Source: Acidovorax sp.
GTDB taxonomy: Bacteria > Pseudomonadota > Gammaproteobacteria > Burkholderiales > Burkholderiaceae_C
NCBI GenBank assembly: GCA_011620245.1
Contig: WOZN01000379.1
Coordinates: 1 to 9,714 of the forward strand
Direction: 5' to 3'
DNA length: 9,714 nucleotides
Shown: one piece after another, positions 1 to 6,467 of the stretch
How the letters are laid out: each line of letters starts with the position of its first letter
Position numbering within the stretch: the first letter of the stretch is position 1
Notes under the pieces: generated by a model
Databases searched by the model: none
Seen by the model: the letters and a program-made list of their open reading frames with translations, nothing else
What the model was told of the DNA's origin: nothing
Translations under genes and position numbers: made by a program

Positions 1-603
1 GGTGTCGAGCTGCTTTTTCTTGGCCTTCATGATGTTGGGCAAGGTGACGTAGCGGGGCTCGTTCAGGCGCAGGTCGGTGGTGATGACGGCGGGGAGCGTC
101 AGGGCCAGGGTTTCCAGGCCGCCGTCCACTTCGCGGGTCACGCTGACGCTGTCGGCCGAGAGTTCGACCTTGCTGGCGAAGGTGGCCTGGGGCAGGTCGG
201 CCAGAGCCGCCAGCATCTGGCCGGTCTGGTTGGCGTCGTCGTCAATGGCTTGCTTGCCCAGGATGACGAGGCCGGGTTGTTCTTTGTCGACCAGGGCCTT
301 GAGGAGCTTGGCGACGGCCAGGGGCTGCAGTTCGACGTCGGTTTCCACCAGGATGGCGCGGTCGGCACCAATGGCCATGGCGGTGCGCAGGGTTTCCTGG
401 CATTGCGCCACGCCGCAAGAGACGGCGATGACTTCGGTGACCAGGCCTTTTTCTTTGAGGCGCACGGCTTCTTCAATGGCGATTTCGTCAAAGGGGTTCA
501 TGCTCATCTTGACGTTGGCGATGTCCACACCGCTGCCGTCGGATTTGACGCGGACTTTGACGTTGTAGTCGACTACGCGCTTGACGGGGACCAAGACCTT
601 CAT
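1..603 (-). CDS. etfB: Electron transfer flavoprotein beta subunit, 3' end cut by window edge
   Basis: This encodes the small subunit of the soluble FAD/AMP-binding ETF heterodimer. ETF carries electrons from acyl-CoA dehydrogenases to ETF-ubiquinone oxidoreductase. The 201 visible residues begin [17 protein letters not shown] and include the [17 protein letters not shown] segment (about 35-51). The nucleotide-binding loop [16 protein letters not shown] is at about 115-130. The ETF-beta signature region, [12 protein letters not shown] followed by [16 protein letters not shown], is at about 155-185. Full-length EtfB has about 250 residues, so roughly the last 50 lie outside the window; etfA would be expected there. 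The ATG at 603-601 is preceded by an AGGAG box and gives the family-typical N-terminus. The gene is separated from the mscS-like gene by 229 bases containing candidate operators, so it probably has its own promoter. Identity is secure. Confidence 0.97.
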   Translation of the reverse strand, partial: MKVLVPVKRVVDYNVKVRVKSDGSGVDIANVKMSMNPFDEIAIEEAVRLKEKGLVTEVIAVSCGVAQCQETLRTAMAIGADRAILVETDVELQPLAVAKLLKALVDKEQPGLVILGKQAIDDDANQTGQMLAALADLPQATFASKVELSADSVSVTREVDGGLETLALTLPAVITTDLRLNEPRYVTLPNIMKAKKKQLDT

Positions 604-611
604 TGCTGCGG

Positions 612-616
612 CTCCT
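612..616 (-). promoter_or_regulatory. Ribosome binding site of etfB
   Basis: On the minus strand an AGGAG core sits eight bases before the ATG at 603. It is one of the better Shine-Dalgarno matches in the window and fixes the etfB start. Confidence 0.8.
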
Positions 617-632
617 AGAAAAAGTTGTTGAA

Positions 633-648
633 TTGACGTTTACGTTAG
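633..648. promoter_or_regulatory. Candidate operator upstream of etfB (LiuR-like, ACGT-rich)
   Basis: The plus strand reads TTGACGTTTACGTTAG. It is a pseudo-palindrome with two ACGT cores separated by TT, and 10 of 16 positions are symmetric. It lies 30-45 bases upstream of the etfB start codon. From memory, predicted sites of the MerR-family branched-chain amino acid regulator LiuR have this TTGACGTTTACG form, and ETF genes have been placed in such regulons in betaproteobacteria. The motif is seen directly; the regulator assignment is inference and is not confirmed by any regulator gene in the window. Confidence 0.5.
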
Positions 649-715
649 CCGGATATTCTATGCCGCCCTGCAATGAAACCGCTGCTGCCGCTGCTGCCCG
701 CGGTACACAGAGCCA

Positions 716-737
716 AAAAAGAACGGCCGTACTTTTT
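716..737. promoter_or_regulatory. 22-base palindromic operator upstream of etfB (TetR-type candidate)
   Basis: A-tract and T-tract arms enclose the core ACGGCCGT. Ten of the eleven base pairs of the palindrome are complementary; only the 722/731 pair (A/A) fails. On the minus strand it starts four bases after a TATACT box, so it would overlap the transcription start, as expected for a repressor site. The dyad size and ACGNNCGT core fit TetR-family operators. A fatty-acid regulator such as FadP is one possibility because the downstream gene is etfB. A bidirectional terminator is less likely because the stem has essentially no loop. Confidence 0.55.
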
Positions 738-741
738 ACCA

Positions 742-747
742 AGTATA
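742..747 (-). promoter_or_regulatory. Candidate -10 box of the etfB promoter
   Basis: The minus strand reads TATACT, five of six bases matching the sigma-70 -10 consensus. The 22-base palindrome follows at once downstream. No convincing -35 is visible 16-18 bases upstream, so the promoter would be weak or activator-dependent. The implied leader before the etfB ATG is about 130 bases. Confidence 0.4.
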
Positions 748-832
748 GGCCAATGTGCACTTCGCCTGGATCCAGTCCATGCTGTCACCTGGGGCGCAGC
801 ACCGCGCAACAAAAGACGCCCGGCCTTGCAGA

Positions 833-2161
833 TCAGGCGACGGGTGCAGGACCTTGCGGCGCAGGGTTCACATGGGCAGGCGCGGGCCATTCCTGCGGGT
901 TCAGGTGCACGACGCGCTGCGGGTAGGGAATATCAATCTTGTGGGCTCGCAGCGCCGCAAGGATGGCGAGGTTGATGTCCGAGCGCAAACTGAGCACCCC
1001 GTTTTCCGGGTCGGTGATCCAGAACCCGACGGTGAATTCCAGGCCATCAGCCCCGAAGGCCGACAGGGCCACCATCGGCCCCGGCTCGCGCAGCACGCGC
1101 GGATTGACCAGCGCCGCCTCACCCAGCAGGCGAATGACCAGATCGACCTCGCTGTCATAGCCCACACTGACCACCGTGGACATCCACACGCGCGGGTCTG
1201 CCAGCGAAAGGTTTTCCACCCGCTGCGTGATCAGCATCTCGTTGGGCACGATGGATTCGCGCCCCACGGGCGAGCGGATCACCGTGTAGCGCCCGGTGAT
1301 GTCGGTGATGCGGCCCTCGAAGCCATCCAAGCGGACGTTGTCGCCAATGCGCACACTGCGCTCGGCCAAAATCACAAAGCCGCTCACATAGTTGGCCGCC
1401 AGCTTCTGCAAACCAAAGCCGACGCCCACACCCACGGCGCCGCCCAGCACCGACAGGGCCGTGAGGTCGATGCCCACGGATGACAGGGCCAAAATCAAGC
1501 CCAGAAACATCAGCAAGGCGCGCGCGGCATTGCTGAAGGCCTTGCGCACCGACAGCTGGCTGCCCGTGACCGAGCGCAGCAGGCGCGATTCGATGGCCGA
1601 AGAGATCCACAGGGTCACGATCAGCACGGCGCAGGCCGTCACAAAGCCTTCGATCATGGTGCGCACCGACAGCGTGGTCGTCCCCACCTTCCAGGTGATT
1701 TCGTCGAGTTGCTGCAGCACCAGCGGCAGCAGGCCCGTGACCCACAGCACCATGGCCAGCCAGGCCAGCCAGGAAATGGTGCGCTCGATAGGGCGCACCC
1801 AGGCGGACTGCGGAAAAGCCGCCTGCAGCACCTTGACCCCCACACGGATGACCACCAGCGAGATCAGCACCGGAATGACCACCTTGAACGCCGCCAATGG
1901 CACCCACTGCACCAGCACCGCCCGCGCCACATAACCGAGGCCCAGCAATGTCAGGGGGAACAGCACGCCATCCACGACCTTGCGGCCAAACAGGATGGAG
2001 CGCGGCTCATCACGGTGCAGCATGCGGCGCAAGGTCAACACCAAGAGCCAGGCCAGCGCCACGCACAGGGCCAGCACCCCCAGTTCGATCAGTACCGTGG
2101 GCTGCCCAAATGCCCGAAACCACTGCAGCGCATCGTCAAACACCGGCGAAACAGACTGCAT
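833..2161 (-). CDS. MscS-family mechanosensitive ion channel
   Basis: This is probably a 442-residue inner-membrane channel that opens under membrane tension and protects against osmotic downshock. About six hydrophobic segments are visible, near residues 23-45, 66-86, 92-115, 129-150, 168-190 and 212-232. They are followed by the glycine/alanine-rich pore helix at about 235-262 (LGGAVGVGVGFGLQKLAANY). The conserved MscS beta-domain follows at about 263-320: RIGDNVRLDGFEGRITDI, then IVPNEMLI. A C-terminal alpha/beta domain ends in a Pro/Ala-rich tail. It is longer than E. coli MscS (about 286 residues), so it belongs to a larger subtype with extra membrane helices. I prefer the ATG at 2161-2159. 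It lies five bases after the upstream enoyl-CoA hydratase stop and has GGAAGG at 2177-2172, ten bases before it. An in-frame GTG at 2179 would overlap that gene and lacks support. The two genes are probably co-transcribed. Confidence 0.93.
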   Translation of the reverse strand: MQSVSPVFDDALQWFRAFGQPTVLIELGVLALCVALAWLLVLTLRRMLHRDEPRSILFGRKVVDGVLFPLTLLGLGYVARAVLVQWVPLAAFKVVIPVLISLVVIRVGVKVLQAAFPQSAWVRPIERTISWLAWLAMVLWVTGLLPLVLQQLDEITWKVGTTTLSVRTMIEGFVTACAVLIVTLWISSAIESRLLRSVTGSQLSVRKAFSNAARALLMFLGLILALSSVGIDLTALSVLGGAVGVGVGFGLQKLAANYVSGFVILAERSVRIGDNVRLDGFEGRITDITGRYTVIRSPVGRESIVPNEMLITQRVENLSLADPRVWMSTVVSVGYDSEVDLVIRLLGEAALVNPRVLREPGPMVALSAFGADGLEFTVGFWITDPENGVLSLRSDINLAILAALRAHKIDIPYPQRVVHLNPQEWPAPAHVNPAPQGPAPVA

Positions 2162-2166
2162 GGGCG

Positions 2167-2952
2167 TTACACCTTCCACGCCGGCGCACGCTTTTCGGCA
2201 AAGGCCCGAGCGCCCTCCTGGGCCGCCGCGTCCATCATGTTGGCGGCCATGGTCTGGCCGGCCAGCTGGTAGGCCGCATCCAGGCCCAGTTCACGCTGCT
2301 GATAGACCAGCGCCTTGCCCATGGCCACCGCCACGCGGGGCTTTTGCACAATGGATTGCACGAGTTTTTCCACCTCGGCGTCCAGCGCCTCGGGCGCCAC
2401 CACGCGGTTGACCAGGCCCTGCGCCAGCGCCGTGGGGGCGTCGATGAAATCACCGGTGAGCAGCATTTCCATGGCGCGCTTGACCGGCACATTGCGCACC
2501 AGCGGCACGCTGGGCGTGGCACAGAACAGGCCGTAATGGATGCCACTGGTGGCAAAGCTGGCGTTGTCGGCCGCCACCGCCAGATCGCACTGCGCCACCA
2601 GCTGGCAACCGGCTGCGGTGGCCATGCCCTGCACCCGTGCGATCACCGGCACCGGCAGCTTGTGGATGGTCAGCATCATGCGGCTGCATTGCGCAAAAAG
2701 CTGCTGGTACCAGGCCAGTTCGGGGTGGGCCGCCATGTCCTTGAGGTTATGGCCGGCACAAAACGCCTTGCCCTCGGCCGCCAGCACCACCACGCGCGCG
2801 CTGTCGTCGCGGGCTACGTCATCGAGCGCCTGCTGCAGCGCGGCCAGCATCTCCGAGCCCAGCGCATTGAAGCGGGCGGGGTCGTTCAGGGTCAATGTCA
2901 CCACGCCGCGCGCATCGCGCGCGAGCCGCAGCAGGCCATCATTCGTCGTCAT
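2167..2952 (-). CDS. Enoyl-CoA hydratase/isomerase family protein lacking both canonical catalytic glutamates
   Basis: This 261-residue crotonase-fold protein has normal family length. The first oxyanion-hole region is FCAGHNLKDM (about 64-73). The CoA-side helix region GMATAAGCQLVAQCDLAVA is at about 109-127. A third conserved block, FATSGIHYGLFCATPSVPL, is at about 133-151. Aligned by hand to classical enoyl-CoA hydratase, the two catalytic glutamates (Glu144 and Glu164 in the rat enzyme) become Gln117 and Gly137. The AGHNLK form resembles the ECHDC3-like branch of the family, as I recall it. CoA-thioester binding is likely, but ordinary hydratase activity is doubtful. The ATG at 2952 has AGGAA eight bases upstream. 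It lies 190 bases after the hdac-like stop and five bases before the mscS-like ATG. The substrate cannot be told from the sequence. Confidence 0.93.
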   Translation of the reverse strand: MTTNDGLLRLARDARGVVTLTLNDPARFNALGSEMLAALQQALDDVARDDSARVVVLAAEGKAFCAGHNLKDMAAHPELAWYQQLFAQCSRMMLTIHKLPVPVIARVQGMATAAGCQLVAQCDLAVAADNASFATSGIHYGLFCATPSVPLVRNVPVKRAMEMLLTGDFIDAPTALAQGLVNRVVAPEALDAEVEKLVQSIVQKPRVAVAMGKALVYQQRELGLDAAYQLAGQTMAANMMDAAAQEGARAFAEKRAPAWKV

Positions 2953-2960
2953 TTCAATTT

Positions 2961-2965
2961 TTCCT
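2961..2965 (-). promoter_or_regulatory. Ribosome binding site of the enoyl-CoA hydratase homologue
   Basis: On the minus strand AGGAA precedes the ATG at 2952 by eight bases, in an A-rich context. It supports that start. No clear sigma-70 promoter was found in the gap upstream. Confidence 0.7.
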
Positions 2966-2993
2966 GTACGCCAACTGTCTCACGGCGCATCAA

Positions 2994-3021
2994 CCTGGCT
3001 CGCCCCTGGCTCGTCCCTGGC
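2994..3021. repeat. 11-base tandem repeat, about 2.5 copies
   Basis: The plus strand has CCTGGCTCGCC at 2994-3004, CCTGGCTCGTC at 3005-3015, and a partial CCTGGC at 3016-3021. It lies between the hdac-like stop and the enoyl-CoA hydratase start. No function can be assigned. It may be slippage-derived or part of the longer dispersed repeat beside it. Confidence 0.6.
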
Positions 3022-3073
3022 CAGCAGACGCCGCGCAAGGACCGCCACCACATTGTGCAGGCGCTGGCGCCGT

Positions 3074-3131
3074 CCCCCTTCCCGCGCAGCGAGAGAACGC
3101 AGCGAGAGAAGGGGGAAGCGGCGCAGCCGCT
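3074..3131. repeat. Two-hairpin dispersed repeat (REP-like) downstream of the hdac-like gene
   Basis: Two inverted repeats lie side by side. CCCCCTTC at 3074-3081 pairs with GAAGGGGG at 3108-3115. AGCGGC at 3117-3122 pairs with GCCGCT at 3126-3131 around a GCA loop. The first loop holds two copies of CAGCGAGAGAA-type sequence (about 3088-3110). I recall very similar C-rich hairpin elements, beginning CCCCCTGAGCGGC on the minus strand, scattered between genes in Acidovorax and relatives. The element starts about 12 bases past the hdac-like stop and has no T-tract. It may stabilise or weaken read-through transcripts but is not a textbook intrinsic terminator. Confidence 0.65.
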
Positions 3132-3142
3132 CAGGGGGTTGG

Positions 3143-4096
3143 TCACAAGTCAGCGAGCATGCGCACATGGGCTTCCACGCTGCGCGCCAGGGCGCTCATC
3201 ACATAGCCACCTTCCAGGCAAGACACGATGCGGCCTTTGGAGTAGCGCCTGGCAATGTCCATGACCCGGTGGGTGATCCAGGCATAGTCGGCCTCGACCA
3301 GGCCCAGCTGGCCCATGTCGTCCTCACGGTGGCTGTCGAAGCCCGCGCTGATGAAGATCATCTCGGGCTTGAAGGCTTCCAGGCGCGGAATCCACATCAT
3401 CTCGATGATTTCGCGAATATCCATGCCGCGCGTGTAGGCCGCCACCGGCACATTCACCATGTTGGGCGCCGGATTCTGGTCACCGCTGTAGGGGTAGAAC
3501 GGGTGCTGGTAGATGCTCACCATGAGCGCACGCGGGTCGCCCGCTAGGATGTCTTCGGTGCCGTTGCCGTGGTGCACATCAAAGTCCACCACCGCCACGC
3601 GCTGCAAATTGTAGCGCTGCAGCGCATATTTGGCCGCCACCGCCACGTTGTTGAAAAAGCAGAAACCCATGGCCTTGTCACGGCAGGCATGGTGGCCGGG
3701 CGGGCGCACCGCGCAAAATGCGTTGGCGATTTCGCCGGCCATCACCGCATCGGTGGCGGCCAGGGCCGCGCCGGCGGCGCGCAACGCGGCCTTCCAGGTA
3801 TGCGCATTGATGGAGGTGTCGGTGTCGAGCTGCGTGTAAGGCGGGCCACCCGCCAGCAGCTCTTCGTTGAGCAGGTCCGACAGGCCGCGCATGGCAGCCA
3901 CATGGAGCCGGCTGTGCGCCAGCTCGATGTCGGCGATCGGGGCCTCGGGCGCTTCGTAGCGCTCCAGGGCGTCGGCCACGCCGGTGATCAGCAGTCGGTC
4001 TTCGATGGCGTCCAGCCGCTCGGGGCATTCGGGATGCCCCGGCCCCATTTCATGCTTTCGGCAGTCGGGATGCGTGAAATAGCCTGTCTTGCTCAC
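3143..4096 (-). CDS. Histone deacetylase-family (class II-like) zinc amidohydrolase
   Basis: This is a 317-residue cytoplasmic protein of the arginase/deacetylase fold. Related bacterial enzymes remove acetyl groups from acetyl-lysine-like or acetylpolyamine substrates; the substrate here is unknown. The N-terminal motif GYFTHPDCRKHEMGPGHPE is at about 5-23. The active-site His pair in RPPGHH is at 135/136. The zinc ligands read from DFDVHHGNGTED are Asp173 and His175, and the third is Asp254 in SAGFDSH. The transition-state tyrosine is Tyr298 in LEGGY. All catalytic positions are present, so it should be active. I chose the GTG at 4096-4094 because GGGGA lies seven bases upstream and the family N-terminus starts just after it. 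An in-frame ATG at 4144 would add 16 residues and overlap moxR. It is transcribed away from moxR. Confidence 0.92.
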   Translation of the reverse strand: MSKTGYFTHPDCRKHEMGPGHPECPERLDAIEDRLLITGVADALERYEAPEAPIADIELAHSRLHVAAMRGLSDLLNEELLAGGPPYTQLDTDTSINAHTWKAALRAAGAALAATDAVMAGEIANAFCAVRPPGHHACRDKAMGFCFFNNVAVAAKYALQRYNLQRVAVVDFDVHHGNGTEDILAGDPRALMVSIYQHPFYPYSGDQNPAPNMVNVPVAAYTRGMDIREIIEMMWIPRLEAFKPEMIFISAGFDSHREDDMGQLGLVEADYAWITHRVMDIARRYSKGRIVSCLEGGYVMSALARSVEAHVRMLADL

Positions 4097-4138
4097 AGTG
4101 AAATCCCCATGTCTCTCTTTTTCGGATAACGTGACGCC
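4097..4138. promoter_or_regulatory. 42-base divergent gap between the hdac-like gene and moxR
   Basis: The two genes point away from each other with only 42 bases between their preferred starts. I find no good -35/-10 pair on either strand inside the gap. The moxR start is preceded only by a weak GGATAACG. Promoters must therefore overlap the 5' coding ends, or one gene is expressed from elsewhere. Confidence 0.45.
4104..4108 (-). promoter_or_regulatory. Ribosome binding site deciding the GTG start of the hdac-like gene
   Basis: On the minus strand GGGGA lies seven bases before the GTG at 4096. The alternative ATG at 4144 has no comparable box, which favours the shorter protein. Confidence 0.55.
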
Positions 4139-5055
<917 letters not shown>

Positions 5056-5059
<4 letters not shown>

Positions 5060-6141
5060 CGCTGCACGCCCTGCCGCCCGTCTCCAGCGCAGCCGATGCC
5101 CCTGCGCCCCCAATCACTGCGTCCGCCGCGCGTGGCGCCACACCCTCGCGCCTGGCCGGGCTGAACCCGCTGGCCCTGGCGCGTGCGCGCTTTCAGCGCT
5201 GGTGGGAGGCGCGGCTGCCGCTGTCCGACACCCTGGTCCTCACGCAGCGCAATGTGTACATCCTGCCCACCGGGGCGGGCTGGATGCTGGCCTGCACGCT
5301 GGCGGTGCTGCTGGTGGCGTCCATCAACTACCAGCTCAACCTGGGCTATCTGCTGACCTTTTTGCTGGCGGGCAGCGCGGTGGCGGGCATGCACCTGTGC
5401 CATGCCACGCTGCGCGGCATCACGCTGCACCTGAAGGCACCCGAGCCCCATTTCCTGGGCGGCAGCACGGCATTTGAAGTGCAGCTTTTCAGCGACCGGC
5501 GCACGCCGCGCCATGGCATTGCGCTGTCCGTGCACGGCCATGGCACAAGCGGGCACGACGGGGCGCTGACCGACCTGCCCGCGCAGGGCAGCGCCAGCGT
5601 GCAGGTGGCATTCCGGCCCGCGCGCCGGGGGCTGCACCGGGTGCCCACGCTCGTGGCCGAAACCCGCTTTCCGCTGGGCATCTTCCGCGTCTGGAGCTAC
5701 TGGCGCCCGGCCGCGCAGGTGCTGGTGTACCCCGCCCCCGAGGTGCCCGCACCGCCGCTGCCGCCCGGCGAGCCGCGTGCCAGTGGCACGGGCAGCGCCA
5801 GCACCCAGGGCATCGGCGAATTCGACGGCGTGCGTGCCTACCGGCGCGGCGACCCGCTCAAGCTCGTGGTCTGGAAAAAGGCCGCCCAATCACTGGCCAC
5901 GGGCACGGACAACCTTGTCAGCCGCGACTCCCAGCAGTCGCAGCGCCACGAGTTGTGGCTGGACCTGGCCCATACCGCCCTGCCCGGCCACGAGGCCCGC
6001 ATCTCGCGCCTGACGGCCTGGGTGCTGCAGGCCGACCGGCTGGGCATCGACTATGGCCTGCGCCTGCCCGCGCTGGAACTGGCCCCGGACACCGGCGCTG
6101 CCCACCGCCAGCGTTGCCTGGAGGCCCTGGCACTGTGCTGA
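5056..6141 (+). CDS. DUF58 domain membrane protein
   Basis: This is a 361-residue protein, within the usual DUF58 range, with two adjacent membrane helices at about 74-91 and 95-115 (ASINYQLNLGYLLTF lies across the turn). A soluble region follows, and the DUF58 signature GEFDGVRAYRRGDPLKLVVWKK is at about 254-275. DUF58 proteins have a VWA-like fold, usually sit beside moxR, and are probable partners of the ATPase. The start must be non-ATG: the first in-frame Met after the proposed start, Met77, lies inside helix one. The TTG at 5056 overlaps the moxR stop and gives a Pro/Ala-rich 40-residue N-terminal tail. I see no strong ribosome binding site, which fits coupling. A later GTG or TTG start is possible but not evident. 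The trio partner tgpA follows only after a 326-base repeat-filled gap. Confidence 0.9.
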
Positions 6142-6199
6142 GCATCACGCCAAAAGATGGGCATAAAAATGCTGGATAGGCGACATATCCCAAATCAAC

Positions 6200-6315
6200 C
6201 CGTTTGGCCTGAGCCTGTCGAAGGGCCCGTGCATCGTGAGCTTGTCGAACGGCCTGAGCCTGTCGAAGGGCTTTCCCGAAGGAGCGCCCTGGCTTCGACA
6301 GGCTCAGCCCGAACG
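6200..6315. repeat. Cluster of four TGAGCCTGTCGAAGG-type repeats
   Basis: Copies are at 6200-6226 (direct), 6236-6252 (direct, degenerate: GTGAGCTTGTCGAACGG), 6252-6271 (direct) and 6293-6315 (inverted). The third and fourth form a perfect 15-base stem, 6254-6268 with 6293-6307, around a 24-base loop. The motif CTTCGACAGGCTCAG...CGAACGG is a very common dispersed repeat in many proteobacteria, as I recall. It is typically intergenic and in inverted pairs. It may act as an mRNA processing or attenuation hairpin between the DUF58 and tgpA cistrons. Confidence 0.85.
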
Positions 6316-6367
6316 GACAGATGGGCACAGCGCCTGTGGCATGCAGTCCATCAGATAGAAATGGGCT

Positions 6368-6389
6368 CTAGCGTAGTGTTCGACGCTAG
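6368..6389. repeat. Inverted repeat (7-base stem) overlapping the 46-base repeat
   Basis: CTAGCGT at 6368-6374 pairs with ACGCTAG at 6383-6389, with an eight-base loop. Its right arm overlaps the first bases of the AGCGCTT/AAGCGCT hairpin (6388-6394 with 6402-6408). The two hairpins therefore compete for bases 6388-6389. Confidence 0.6.
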
Positions 6390-6429
6390 CGCTTATCCAT
6401 CAAGCGCTACCAGCTACATATTAAATAGC
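6384..6429 (-). repeat. 46-base dispersed repeat, copy A
   Basis: Read on the minus strand it begins GCTATTTAATATGTAGCTG and ends ATAAGCGCTAGCG, with an AGCGCTT/AAGCGCT hairpin of 7-base stem and 7-base loop. It aligns without gaps to 8560-8605 on the plus strand, with 33 of 46 positions identical by hand count. I recall this type of AGCGCTTxxxxxAAGCGCT element, preceded by an AT-rich GCTATT...TAGCTG arm, as abundant in Acidovorax and related genomes. In this copy the frame used by mltB has a stop right after GCT ATT. Confidence 0.75.
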
Positions 6430-6467
6430 ATGCGCCCACCACTTGCGCGGGCGCTGCGCCTCGCCCC

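Larger units (their letters stand above)
6142..6467. other. 326-base repeat-filled gap between the DUF58 gene and tgpA
   Basis: No convincing gene is present. From left to right it holds a short AT-richer stretch with GGATA/TATCC arms (about 6174-6190), then four TGAGCCTGTCGAAGG-type units (6200-6315). After these comes a hairpin block beginning CTAGCGT (6368-6389) that runs into a 46-base repeat (6384-6429). The last 38 bases lead to the tgpA ATG, with no clear ribosome binding site. Base composition is visibly lower in GC than the flanking genes. In related operons moxR, DUF58 and tgpA are usually tightly packed, so this gap looks like accumulated repeat insertions. Confidence 0.7.

Noticed and set aside
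775..832. Possible intrinsic terminator after the mscS-like gene
   Set aside because: The GC-rich sequence gives only short imperfect stems and no T-tract.
755..1483. Long plus-strand open frame antisense to the mscS-like gene, with similar ones at 1155-1907 (minus), 1709-2272 and 1897-3264 (plus)
   Set aside because: These are shadow frames of the MscS, enoyl-CoA hydratase and deacetylase genes, with no recognisable domains and Arg/His/Gln-rich composition.
2162..2179. GTG at 2179 as the mscS-like start
   Set aside because: It overlaps the upstream stop and has no ribosome binding site. The ATG at 2161 with GGAAGG upstream is better.
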